A stretch of DNA of 64,000 nt, from NCBI RefSeq assembly GCF_000767465.1, contig NZ_CP009292.1:1-64000 (forward strand), given 5' to 3'. A program made the translations under genes and the position numbers. Shown here piece after piece: positions 8,897-17,665 of this stretch. The notes under the pieces are model-generated. The model ran no database searches, had not been told where the DNA came from, and was given only the letters and a program-made list of their open reading frames with translations. How positions within the stretch are numbered: the first letter of the stretch is position 1; every line of letters begins with the position of its first letter. This DNA is from Novosphingobium pentaromativorans US6-1. Lineage in GTDB: Bacteria > Pseudomonadota > Alphaproteobacteria > Sphingomonadales > Sphingomonadaceae.

Positions 8897-10465
8897 ATGA
8901 CGAAGCGTAACCGGACACACCCGCTACGCGATCGAAGCCTGTCCGCAGTTCTGATGTTCGGTCTCACGGTACCGGGCTGCGCTTTCGCAGCTACGGCCGG
9001 AGGCGAGCAGGAAGCGGCTGCGCAGCCGATCGCCGAAGCGACTCCCCTGAATGCCAAGGCCGCAGCCGCGTCGTCGGCGCGCGACCCGCTGAAATCGCCT
9101 TACCCTGCGCAAGCCGATGGGCAGGGGCCGCGCACTGGCCCCAACTATACGATGCTGCGCGGTGCGGAGGACTGGCGGTTCCTGGCCAGTCCCAAGGCGA
9201 AGCGCGACTGGGCATCGCCGCTCAAGTATATCCCGCTTGATGGCGATGGCGACATTTCCCTGTCGCTGAACGGCGACCAGCGCACCAGCGTCAGTGTTTC
9301 GACGCGGCCGCTGCTAAGCGATTCCACGGATCGCATCGAAGTGCTCTCGCGCACCACCCTGGGGGCTGACCTGAGGATAGGTCCGGCGGTGCGGGTCTAT
9401 GGCGAACTCGCATCGGGTCATATCTTCGGCAAGAACGAGACCCGTCACCTTGCCAACTTCGAGAACGACCTGGTCGTGCAGCAACTCTTCGCCGAGGTGC
9501 GCGCTCCGGTCGCTTCGGGCGTGGCGCGTGTCACGGTCGGCCGGCAGGAATTCTTCGACGGACCGCGTTTCATCATCAGCCCGCGCGACAATCCCAACAT
9601 TCGCGTCTCGATGAACGGCGCGCGGCTGTCGATGGACTGGAAGCGCTTTCGCTTCAGTGCGTTCTATTTCGAGCCGACCGATCCGGGCAACGGCTTCCTC
9701 GATGACGGGATCGGCAATGGCGAGACGCTGACCGGCGCTTACGGCAGCTTCCTGCTTGCCGGCGAGGGCGATGCCGGGAAGGGACGGATCTTCTTCGATC
9801 CGTTCTATTACCATTTCGAGGACACCGAGCGGAAGCTTGGCCCGATCAGCGGCAAGGACCGGCGCGAGACATATGGTGCGCGGCTGTGGGGCTCGCGCGG
9901 CAACCTGTCCTTCGACTGGACGGCGATCAAGCAGGACGGCCGCTTTGCCGGTCGGCGTGTCGATGCCTGGGCGGTGAGCACCAACCAGTCAGTCGCCCTG
10001 GGCAGCGGCAAGAGCGCCCCACGGCTTGGCTTCCATGCCGACTACGCTTCGGGCGGGGGAACCTATGATGCCGCAGGCAAGGTGGGTTCGTTCAATTTCC
10101 TCTACAATGCCACGGTGATTTTCAGCGACGACAACTTCGTCGGCGCGATCAACACCATGGGCATCGCGCCCACGATCAGCTTCTCGCCCACGCGCAAACT
10201 GCAGGTGGGCGCGGAGTGGGGATCCTACTGGCGCCCGAACGAGAACGATGCGGCCTATCGCGGCAATGCGCAGGCCTATGCGGGCACGCAGAACGTCGCC
10301 GGTAGGCACGTGGCGAACATCGCGCGCCTCAAGGCCAACTGGTCTCTCAACCCCCACGTCGCCCTGGCCGGCATGGTCAACTATGCCGATGCCGGAAAGG
10401 TCTTACGCCGCGCAGGTTATGGCGATAACCTGTTCGTGAAGACCATGTTGACCTTGCGGTTCTGA
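8897..10465 (+). CDS. Alginate-export (AlgE-like) outer-membrane beta-barrel protein
   Basis: 522 residues with an N-terminal signal region (about 1-33, ending CAFAATA) and then a protein rich in alternating beta strands with an aromatic last residue (TMLTLRF), typical of outer-membrane barrels. Repeated patterns such as VRVYGELASGHIFG and VARVTVGRQEFFDGPRFI resemble the alginate_exp family found in many sphingomonads. In that family most members are diffusion channels of unknown solute rather than alginate exporters. It is adjacent to the exported hydrolase and two MFS carriers, which suggests that it admits the same compound. Confidence 0.82.
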   Translation: MTKRNRTHPLRDRSLSAVLMFGLTVPGCAFAATAGGEQEAAAQPIAEATPLNAKAAAASSARDPLKSPYPAQADGQGPRTGPNYTMLRGAEDWRFLASPKAKRDWASPLKYIPLDGDGDISLSLNGDQRTSVSVSTRPLLSDSTDRIEVLSRTTLGADLRIGPAVRVYGELASGHIFGKNETRHLANFENDLVVQQLFAEVRAPVASGVARVTVGRQEFFDGPRFIISPRDNPNIRVSMNGARLSMDWKRFRFSAFYFEPTDPGNGFLDDGIGNGETLTGAYGSFLLAGEGDAGKGRIFFDPFYYHFEDTERKLGPISGKDRRETYGARLWGSRGNLSFDWTAIKQDGRFAGRRVDAWAVSTNQSVALGSGKSAPRLGFHADYASGGGTYDAAGKVGSFNFLYNATVIFSDDNFVGAINTMGIAPTISFSPTRKLQVGAEWGSYWRPNENDAAYRGNAQAYAGTQNVAGRHVANIARLKANWSLNPHVALAGMVNYADAGKVLRRAGYGDNLFVKTMLTLRF

Positions 10466-10469
10466 CGCC

Positions 10470-11810
10470 GTGGCCGGTCCGGTATTCCTGCTTGCCATGT
10501 CGGCCGGAGTGCTGGACCGTCGCCTGTCGCCAGGATCGGCGGCAGGATCGGCGGCGGGAGCGCAGTACCGGGTGTTTCAAGGTAGATTCCATGGTCTCCA
10601 GCTCATCCTGGGCTGCGCCATGGCCCTCTTTGCAGGCGGTTTCGCATTCCAGACATTGAGCTTCTCGATGCCCGGTCTCGTGCGTGACTGGAATATTGCC
10701 GAGGGCCTGATCGGCCCGCTGCTCAGCGCGGCCATTCTCGGCCTTTTGCTGGGCTACCTGTTCGTTGCACCTCTTGCCGATCGGCTGGGCGCGCGCCCGG
10801 TGGTCTGCGGCGCCATGACGGTGCTTGCCGGAGCGACCGGGATCTGCCTCGTCGCGCCGAACATTGAATTCCTGATCCTCGGGCGCGTCCTGCTTGGCAT
10901 TGCCATCGGTGCGGCTTTCCCCAGCGCTGTCTCGGCCGCCAGCCAGCATGGGAGCCAGCGCTGGCGGGGGGCGCAGGTCGTCGGAATCTATGTGGCCTAC
11001 TCCCTCGGGTTTCTCGCAGCTGGACTGGCGAGCGCCTGGCTGGTGCCCCTGCACGGCTGGCGCGCGGCGTGGGGCCTGACTGTGCCCGCGGCCCTGATCG
11101 CGGCGGCACTCTTGTGGAACGCGCTTCCCGCACGGCGGCCCCATGCTCCGCAATCGCGGCCCGTGGTTTCCCTCTTCGCGCCGCACTTGCGTGCGGGCAC
11201 ACTGCTGTTCTGGCTCATGTGCTCGATCGGCTTGGGCCTTTTCTATGCGGTTCAGGGATGGCTGCCGCTGCTTTCCGCCCGCGAGGGGGTGACTTACTCC
11301 AGCGCGGTAACCTCCGCGAACCTGTTCACGGTGGGCAATGCCCTCGGCGCAGTCCCGATGATCTGGTGGGCGGACCGCATGGGGCCTTTTCGGGCTCTTG
11401 TTTGCGTAAGCGCAATCGGCCTGGCTGGCATCGTGCTGCTGGGTATGCACACGGGGGAGGGAGGCACGATGTTCCTGATCGCTGCAGTGCTGGCCGGTAT
11501 CGGCATCGGCGGCGGACAGAAAGGCATGATTGCGGCAGCATCCCAGTTCTATCCCCTGCCTTTGCGTGCAACGGGTATCGGCTGGGCTCTTGGCCTGGGC
11601 CGGTTCGGTGCGCTTTGCGGGCCGCTGCTGATCGGTTTCGTAACCATGCACGACGTTGCCGGTGGCACGGCCCTGCTCAGCCTTGCGCTTCCGGTGCCGG
11701 TAATCATGCTCGCCGCATTATGGCTCGACAGGGCATATGGCCGCATCGACCGCACCACAGACCATCAACCGCCCCAGCCGGCGCTGCCCAGAGATCGAAC
11801 GAAACGATGA
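10470..11810 (+). CDS. MFS transporter, aromatic-acid/H+ symporter type
   Basis: Twelve-helix inner-membrane carrier. The loop motif DRLGARP after the second helix pair and the GRVLLGIAIGAAFPSAVSA helix match the AAHS-type major facilitator branch. The GTG at 10470 gives 446 residues, but the first 34 are unlike the family, so GTG 10572 is also plausible. The stop overlaps the next carrier gene by ATGA, showing translational coupling. Function is inferred as uptake of an organic acid. Confidence 0.85.
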   Translation: MAGPVFLLAMSAGVLDRRLSPGSAAGSAAGAQYRVFQGRFHGLQLILGCAMALFAGGFAFQTLSFSMPGLVRDWNIAEGLIGPLLSAAILGLLLGYLFVAPLADRLGARPVVCGAMTVLAGATGICLVAPNIEFLILGRVLLGIAIGAAFPSAVSAASQHGSQRWRGAQVVGIYVAYSLGFLAAGLASAWLVPLHGWRAAWGLTVPAALIAAALLWNALPARRPHAPQSRPVVSLFAPHLRAGTLLFWLMCSIGLGLFYAVQGWLPLLSAREGVTYSSAVTSANLFTVGNALGAVPMIWWADRMGPFRALVCVSAIGLAGIVLLGMHTGEGGTMFLIAAVLAGIGIGGGQKGMIAAASQFYPLPLRATGIGWALGLGRFGALCGPLLIGFVTMHDVAGGTALLSLALPVPVIMLAALWLDRAYGRIDRTTDHQPPQPALPRDRTKR

Positions 11811-13105
11811 CCAGAGATCCCCAGTCCATCCTGTCGCACGGCGCGATGCGGCCGCTGCAGATCGCGGCCGTAGTCCTGTGTATCCTGCTTAATGCGCTCG
11901 ACGGTTTCGACGTGCTGGCGATCAGCTTTGCCTCCCCGGGCATCGCCAGCGAGTGGGGTATCGACCGTGCCGCCCTCGGGTTCGTCCTGTCGATGGAACT
12001 CATCGGCATGGCGGTAGGTTCGCTGGTGCTGGGCAACTTAGCCGATCGGATCGGCCGCCGCCCGACAGTCCTGGGATGTCTCGTCGTCATGGCTGGCGGC
12101 ATGGGCCTGGCGAGCCTTGCCAATTCGGTCATCGAGCTTTCGCTGATCCGGCTCGCCACCGGGCTCGGCATCGGCGGGATGCTGGCTTGCACCAATGCGC
12201 TGGTTGCCGAATTCTCGAATGACCGTCATCGCAACCTGGCCGTCGCGATCATGGCTGCGGGCTATCCGATGGGCGCGATCATCGGCGGTTCGATTGCCAC
12301 CGGCCTGCTTGCCGACGGGCATTGGCGCGATGTGTTCGTCTTCGGCGCGATCATCACGGGCGTGTTCCTGCCGATCGCCTGGGTTCTGCTTCCGGAATCG
12401 ATCGGCTACCTTGCGCAGAAGCGCGGTCCCAATGCGCTTGAGCGGATCAACGCGACCCTGCGCCGCTTCGGTCATGAGATCGCACAGGCGCTTCCTCCTG
12501 CGCCCGAGAAGGCGCACAGCGTTTCCATCGCCCAACTTTTCGCGCCCGGGCTTGCGCGCGTCACTATCGTTCTGACGCTGGCATACTTCTGCCACATCAT
12601 GACCTTTTACTATATCCTCAAGTGGATACCGAAAATCGTCGTCGACATGGGCTATGTCGCATCAAGGGCCGGCGATGTGCTGGTCTGGGCCAATGTCGGC
12701 GGCTTGCTGGGCGCGGCACTGCTAAGCGTGATGACCTATCGCTTCGGCGTTCGTGCGCTGGTCATCACGGCCATGCTGGCATCGACAGTTCTGGTTTCCC
12801 TGTTCGGCCAGGGGCAGGCGACGCTCGGCGGCCTGGCGCTGGTGGCCGCGGCGGCAGGTTTCTGCACGAACGCGGCGGTGGTTGGCCTCTACGCGCTTTT
12901 CGCCAGGGGCTTCCCGACTTCGGTACGGGCCGGCGGAACCGGCTTTGCCATCGGCATCGGCCGCGGCGGCGCTGCGCTCGGCCCGATCGTTGCCGGGCTG
13001 CTGTTCAATGCAGGGCTGGGCCTGGGCTATGTGTCACTACTCATGGCAATGGGCTCCCTGATTGCCGCCGGAGCGCTGCTGTTTCTCAAGGAGCAGGGCG
13101 ACTAG
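11807..13105 (+). CDS. MFS transporter, aromatic-acid/H+ symporter type, second copy
   Basis: 432-residue twelve-helix carrier with the AAHS signature DGFDVLAISFASPGI in helix 1 and the loop motif LADRIGRRP. It starts inside the stop of the preceding MFS gene (ATGA overlap). Two coupled but dissimilar carriers of the same branch suggest either two related substrates or hetero-partner transport. Inner membrane. The substrate is likely an organic or aromatic acid by family only. Confidence 0.9.
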   Translation: MTRDPQSILSHGAMRPLQIAAVVLCILLNALDGFDVLAISFASPGIASEWGIDRAALGFVLSMELIGMAVGSLVLGNLADRIGRRPTVLGCLVVMAGGMGLASLANSVIELSLIRLATGLGIGGMLACTNALVAEFSNDRHRNLAVAIMAAGYPMGAIIGGSIATGLLADGHWRDVFVFGAIITGVFLPIAWVLLPESIGYLAQKRGPNALERINATLRRFGHEIAQALPPAPEKAHSVSIAQLFAPGLARVTIVLTLAYFCHIMTFYYILKWIPKIVVDMGYVASRAGDVLVWANVGGLLGAALLSVMTYRFGVRALVITAMLASTVLVSLFGQGQATLGGLALVAAAAGFCTNAAVVGLYALFARGFPTSVRAGGTGFAIGIGRGGAALGPIVAGLLFNAGLGLGYVSLLMAMGSLIAAGALLFLKEQGD

Positions 13106-13443
13106 GTTTTCTGGCGGGCAGTCGAGCCTGCCCGTCACAAGGCGGTCGTGAATGTCGATGTGCATGTGCTTCTCGAAGGCTGCAGCAGCGCGGGTATGAT
13201 CCCTTTCTCGCGCGCACCGGGCATCAGGCTCATCGCCATGCCTTCCAGGAGCGATTGCGAAAGCGCCATGGCCTGCGCGTATTGTTCTGGGACCAGCTGC
13301 CACTCGGGCTAGAGGACAATCGCCTCGACATTGAAGCGTTCGCGACATTCGACCTGCCGCTGCGGGCAAACAGTGCTCAGTTCGGTTCTGGTCTCATCTG
13401 CCGGGAGACCAAGATTCCCCGGGCTGTGCAGAATCAGGTTGAC

Positions 13444-13457
13444 ATGTAGCGCTACAT
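13444..13457. promoter_or_regulatory. LacI-type operator, site O1
   Basis: Perfect 14-bp palindrome ATGTAGCGCTACAT with the central CG typical of LacI/GalR sites. It lies 112 bases before the TonB-receptor start at 13569. A related site is 67 bases downstream, and another precedes the MFS gene next to the LacI regulator. Confidence 0.75.
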
Positions 13458-13510
13458 CACGCAGTAGCTCGCGCCGAGAGCCGTGCGGAAGGCGGCATTC
13501 GGGCTGCGGT

Positions 13511-13524
13511 ATGTAGCGCTAAAT
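13511..13524. promoter_or_regulatory. LacI-type operator, site O2
   Basis: ATGTAGCGCTAAAT, 12 of 14 bases identical to O1, with the same GTAGCGCTA core. Its reverse complement matches 13 of 14 bases of the site at 18820. It lies 45 bases upstream of the TonB receptor. Confidence 0.7.
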
Positions 13525-13568
13525 TACGGTGCGCTCCTAAAGAGGGGCGCTTGAGCAGGGAGAGTTTT

Positions 13569-15863
13569 ATGAACACGGCTTACTCGCCAGCTAATCGCAT
13601 TTCTGTTTCCATGGGCGCGCTTGTTGTCGCGCTGGCGCTTGGCGCGCCGGCAGCCGCGCAGGATGTCGCCGCCAGCAGCGGCGATGACGGCACGCAGGCC
13701 GTTCCTTCCGAGATTATCGTTACCGCCGGTCTGCGCGAGCAGACGTTGCAGGACGTTCCGATCGCCGTCTCGGTGGTTTCGGGCGGACAGCTCGACGCAG
13801 TCGGTGCCGATGGCGTCGCTTCGATTACCAGTGTCGCCCCCTCGCTGACATTCACCAAGGGCAGCAATTCGTCGAACAGCTCGCTTTCGATCCGCGGCAT
13901 CGGCACGACCGTCTTTTCGGCCGCGACCGAACCGGCTGTTTCGGTCGTCATCGACGATGTGCCGCTGGCGCGTTCGGGGCAGGGTTTCCAGGATCTCGTC
14001 GACGTCCAGCGCGTCGAAGTCCTGCGCGGCCCGCAGTCGACGCTCTTCGGCAAGAATTCCTCTGCCGGCCTGATTTCGGTAACGACCGAGGCTCCCAGTT
14101 CCACGCTCACCGGCCACTTCGACGGCAGCTATGCCGAAGGCGGCGAGTGGCAGGCGCGCGGCTCCATTTCGGGTCCGATCGGCGATAACGCCGGTTATCG
14201 CGTCAGCGGTTTCTACAAGGACTATGACGGCTTTGTCCGCAATGTCTCCGGCATCGGTGACCGCTGGCTGAGCGGCTATCGCAACTGGGGCGGGCGCGCC
14301 AAGCTCCGTTTCGAACCTAGCTCGGACCTGACGATCACCCTGATCGGCGATTACAGCAACGGCCGTGACGACACGGTGCCGACGCTGCGTTCGGTCAACA
14401 CGCAAGCTTATGCCGACGCGATTGCGCCGCTGGTCCCTTCGGCCGACCTGCGCGAAGTGAACCTCAATGCAAACAACACCAACACCAGCAAGCAGTGGGG
14501 CGTTTCGGGCAAGGTCGAATATCAGCTCAACGACGATCTGCAGCTCGTCTCGATCTCGGCCTTCCGCAAGTGGAACTTCCACGGCCGTGGCGACACGGAC
14601 TATACCCCGCTGACGACGCCGGTACCGGGCGTGACTCTCTGGGACGTCAACACCGGTACGACCGAGCTCAAGCAGTACTCCCAGGAACTTCGCCTCGTGT
14701 CGGGCGACCTGGGCGGCTTCGACATTCTGCTGGGCGCGTTTGCGTTCAAGCTCGACGCCGATACCAGCTTCATGCGCCGGACGGAGGCCACTTCCGCTTC
14801 GCGCAGCGGCCAGTTCACCGGCGGTACAACCAATTCGAACATTGCTGCCTTTGCCAGCACGAACATCGACCTGACCGACAAGATGCAGCTGTTCGGCGGC
14901 GTGCGCCTGCTTCACGAGAAGCTTGACTGGACCGTCAACCGCGATCCCGCCAATGTCCTAGTTCCGGGCGACCTTGCCTTGGGCGGTGCAGCGGGCACGG
15001 CGGCGGACTTCAGCGGTTCGACCAGCGACACCCGTGTCGTCGGCAAGATCGGCGTGCGCCACGACGTCGCCGGACTGGGCAACGTCTATGCAAGCTATGC
15101 CCGCGGCTACAAGGGCAAGGGCTTTAACCTGATCTTTGCCGCCCAGGATACCTACAAGCCGGTCAACCCCGAGACTTCGAACGCCTTCGAGGTGGGCATG
15201 AAGATCGAGAGTGCCGACCGCAAGGTCTCGGTCAACGGCGCGCTGTTCTACACCAAGTACAACAACTACCAGGCGCAGGCGCAATTGCCGGGCGACATCT
15301 CGTTCTACCTGCTGAACGCCGGTTCGATCTCCACCAAGGGCATCGAGCTGGAATTGAACCTGCGTCCCACCAGCCTCACCACGATCTCGCTGGGCGGCAC
15401 GTTCATGGACGCGCGCATCGACAGCTACACCGATGGCCCGTGCTACTTCGGACAGACCGCCGGTGAGGGCTGCGTCAACAATGCGCAGGATCTCTCCGGT
15501 GGAGACCTGCCCAACGCGCCGGACTTCCGCATGACCGCATTCGTCAAGCAGTACGTGCCGATGGGCGACAGTCTGCCCTTCGACACTTACGTTCAGTCGA
15601 ACATGACTTATCAGACACGGGTCCAGTACCAGCTCGACCAGAATCCCGACACCATCCAGGATGGATATGCCGTCGTGAATGCCGAACTTGGCATCGAGGA
15701 CAAGGACGGTCGGTATTCGCTCGCATTCTTCGTCCGGAACCTGTTCGACAAGAACTTCACCGGGAATGTCTTTGCCTCCAGCTTCAACGGCGGGCGCGTT
15801 TACCAGCAGGTGCTGCGCGAAGCCGACCGTTACTGGGGCGTGCGCGGTTCCTTCAGCTTCTGA
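13569..15863 (+). CDS. TonB-dependent receptor, glycan-uptake type
   Basis: 764-residue outer-membrane receptor. Signal peptide residues 1-34 end in GAPAAAQ. The TonB-box-like segment EIIVTAG is followed by the plug (LQDVPIAVSVVSG, then VEVLRGPQSTLFGKN), and a 22-strand-type barrel ends in the aromatic GSFSF. This layout is the sphingomonad form used for sugars and hydrophobic nutrients. It begins an operon with the GH3 gene, whose ATG shares a base with the receptor stop (TGATG). Two LacI-type operators lie upstream. Transported ligand inferred to be an oligosaccharide from the neighbours. Confidence 0.93.
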   Translation: MNTAYSPANRISVSMGALVVALALGAPAAAQDVAASSGDDGTQAVPSEIIVTAGLREQTLQDVPIAVSVVSGGQLDAVGADGVASITSVAPSLTFTKGSNSSNSSLSIRGIGTTVFSAATEPAVSVVIDDVPLARSGQGFQDLVDVQRVEVLRGPQSTLFGKNSSAGLISVTTEAPSSTLTGHFDGSYAEGGEWQARGSISGPIGDNAGYRVSGFYKDYDGFVRNVSGIGDRWLSGYRNWGGRAKLRFEPSSDLTITLIGDYSNGRDDTVPTLRSVNTQAYADAIAPLVPSADLREVNLNANNTNTSKQWGVSGKVEYQLNDDLQLVSISAFRKWNFHGRGDTDYTPLTTPVPGVTLWDVNTGTTELKQYSQELRLVSGDLGGFDILLGAFAFKLDADTSFMRRTEATSASRSGQFTGGTTNSNIAAFASTNIDLTDKMQLFGGVRLLHEKLDWTVNRDPANVLVPGDLALGGAAGTAADFSGSTSDTRVVGKIGVRHDVAGLGNVYASYARGYKGKGFNLIFAAQDTYKPVNPETSNAFEVGMKIESADRKVSVNGALFYTKYNNYQAQAQLPGDISFYLLNAGSISTKGIELELNLRPTSLTTISLGGTFMDARIDSYTDGPCYFGQTAGEGCVNNAQDLSGGDLPNAPDFRMTAFVKQYVPMGDSLPFDTYVQSNMTYQTRVQYQLDQNPDTIQDGYAVVNAELGIEDKDGRYSLAFFVRNLFDKNFTGNVFASSFNGGRVYQQVLREADRYWGVRGSFSF

Positions 15864-17581
15864 TGAAGCCCGAAACCGCCTGCGTGAATGGTTCCAACCC
15901 CGCAGCCGGGGGCAGCGACGACCCGCTCGCGCTGTCTCCGGCTGATCGGGCCTGGGTCGACGCTCGCCTCGGTGAGCTGTCGACCGAGGACAAGGTCGGC
16001 CAACTCTTCGTCCTTAGCTCGATCAACGACGATATCGATGAAATCGAGCGGCATTGTGCCCTTGGGGTCGGTGGCATCCACCGCTTTCCCGGGCACGACC
16101 TCGAGAAGGCCTGGGCCGCCACGCATGCTGCCTTCGAACGCTCGGCGGTGCCGCCGCTGATCAGCGGTGACATCGAAGGGGGATCGCTCAGCCACTTCTA
16201 TGCCTGCCCGGTTCCCAACCAGCTGGGACTGGCTGCAGCCGATGACCTCGAATTGTCGCGCAGGATTGCCCGCATCATCGCGATTGAAAGCCGGGCGATG
16301 GGGTTCAACTGGACCTTTTCTCCCGTCGTCGACGTCAACGTCAATTTTCGCAATCCCGTCGTGGGCACGCGTTCCTACGGTTCGAATGTCGACGCGATCA
16401 TTGCGCAGGCGAAAGTCCTGGTCGAGGAACTGCAGGCGCAAGGTATCGCGGCAACCGCCAAGCATTGGCCCGGCGACGGCATCGACGATCGCGATCAGCA
16501 TCTCGTGCCGACGGTCAATACACTCGCAATGGACGAATGGGACGCCAGTTACGGGCGGATCTACCGGGCCATGATCGATGCAGGCGTAATGGCGGTCATG
16601 AGTGCCCATATCGCCTTGCCCGAATATATCCGGGCGCGTGATGGCAATCCCGGCCGCGATGCGTTCAAGCCGGCTTCGCTGTCGAAAACGCTGAACCTCG
16701 ACTTCCTGCGCGGGGAACTGGGCTTTCGCGGTCTGATCGTCTCCGATGCCACAGCCATGGGCGGCCTTAATGCGTGGTGCGAGCGCGCCGAAGTGGTGCC
16801 GGCCGTGATCGAGAACGGATGCGATGTCTTCCTGTTCAGCCGCGATGCGGCAGCCGACAAGCAGCTGATGCTGGACGGTTTGCGGCATGGGCTGCTCAGC
16901 GAGGAGCGGCTGGAAGCCGCGGTCGACAAGGTGCTCTCACTCAAGGCCCGGCTCGGTCTGCATCGCCGCGAACCTGCTGAACTTCTGCCGCCGCTCGATG
17001 CGGCCCGCGCGGTCCTGCGCAAGCCCGGGAACATGGCGGTGGTCGATCAGGCCAGCGCCCGGGCCATTACGCTCGTCAAGGATACCCAGGCCCTGCTGCC
17101 GATTGATCCGGCACGCCACAAGCGCGTGACGATCGTGGTCGAGGAGGGATGGAACTTCGTTTCGGGCGCAATGCCGCGCAGCAGCAGCGCTTTCATTGAA
17201 GCCTTGCGCGAACGCGGTTTCGAGGTGCGCACATTCGACAGCGAGGCACCGCCCACGCGCGACGATACCGATCTCCTCATCTATCTTATCGGCCAGGAAG
17301 CGACGCCCGCCATTGCGCAGATCCATATCGACTGGATCAAGCTGCACGGGGGTGCGCGCAAGGCGATGCTGCGCTTCAATACCGAAATCCCGACACTCAT
17401 GGTGTCTCTGGGGCAGCCGTACTACCTTTACGATGCTCCCGAGATTGCAACTTATGTGAACGGTTACAGCGGTCTCGACAGTGTCCAGAAGGGGGTGGTG
17501 GAGCGCCTTGTCGGCGAAGCTGCCTTCACCGGCGTCTCACCCGTCGACGCATTCTGCGGTCTTGAACAGGCCCGATACTGA
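15863..17581 (+). CDS. Glycoside hydrolase family 3 protein, NagZ-like
   Basis: 572 residues with a GH3 catalytic barrel. The motif KHWPGDG is at 200-206, with Asp-Gln-His at 211-213, the place of the His general acid/base in beta-N-acetylhexosaminidases. The nucleophile is probably Asp295 in LIVSDATAMGG. The family loop normally reads KHFPGHG, so the Asp for His at 205 is a variation. A C-terminal domain (about 370-572) resembles the GH3 alpha/beta sandwich. No signal peptide is visible, so it should act in the cytoplasm on imported sugar. Translationally coupled to the TonB receptor. Confidence 0.87.
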   Translation: MKPETACVNGSNPAAGGSDDPLALSPADRAWVDARLGELSTEDKVGQLFVLSSINDDIDEIERHCALGVGGIHRFPGHDLEKAWAATHAAFERSAVPPLISGDIEGGSLSHFYACPVPNQLGLAAADDLELSRRIARIIAIESRAMGFNWTFSPVVDVNVNFRNPVVGTRSYGSNVDAIIAQAKVLVEELQAQGIAATAKHWPGDGIDDRDQHLVPTVNTLAMDEWDASYGRIYRAMIDAGVMAVMSAHIALPEYIRARDGNPGRDAFKPASLSKTLNLDFLRGELGFRGLIVSDATAMGGLNAWCERAEVVPAVIENGCDVFLFSRDAAADKQLMLDGLRHGLLSEERLEAAVDKVLSLKARLGLHRREPAELLPPLDAARAVLRKPGNMAVVDQASARAITLVKDTQALLPIDPARHKRVTIVVEEGWNFVSGAMPRSSSAFIEALRERGFEVRTFDSEAPPTRDDTDLLIYLIGQEATPAIAQIHIDWIKLHGGARKAMLRFNTEIPTLMVSLGQPYYLYDAPEIATYVNGYSGLDSVQKGVVERLVGEAAFTGVSPVDAFCGLEQARY

Positions 17582-17625
17582 CCACCCAGGGCCCGTGTAA
17601 TCTTCTCCTCCACACGGGTCCCATT

Positions 17626-17661
17626 GAGCGGCGGCGGACGCGATCCGTCGCCGCTCTTTTT
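17626..17661 (+). terminator. Rho-independent terminator after GH3 gene
   Basis: A 13-bp stem, GAGCGGCGGCGGA with TCCGTCGCCGCTC (one G-T pair), followed directly by TTTTT. A weaker hairpin (GGGCCCGTGT with ACACGGG) precedes it at about 17589-17620. It ends the receptor-GH3 operon just before the convergent lacI-type gene. Confidence 0.85.
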
Positions 17662-17665
17662 CGCA

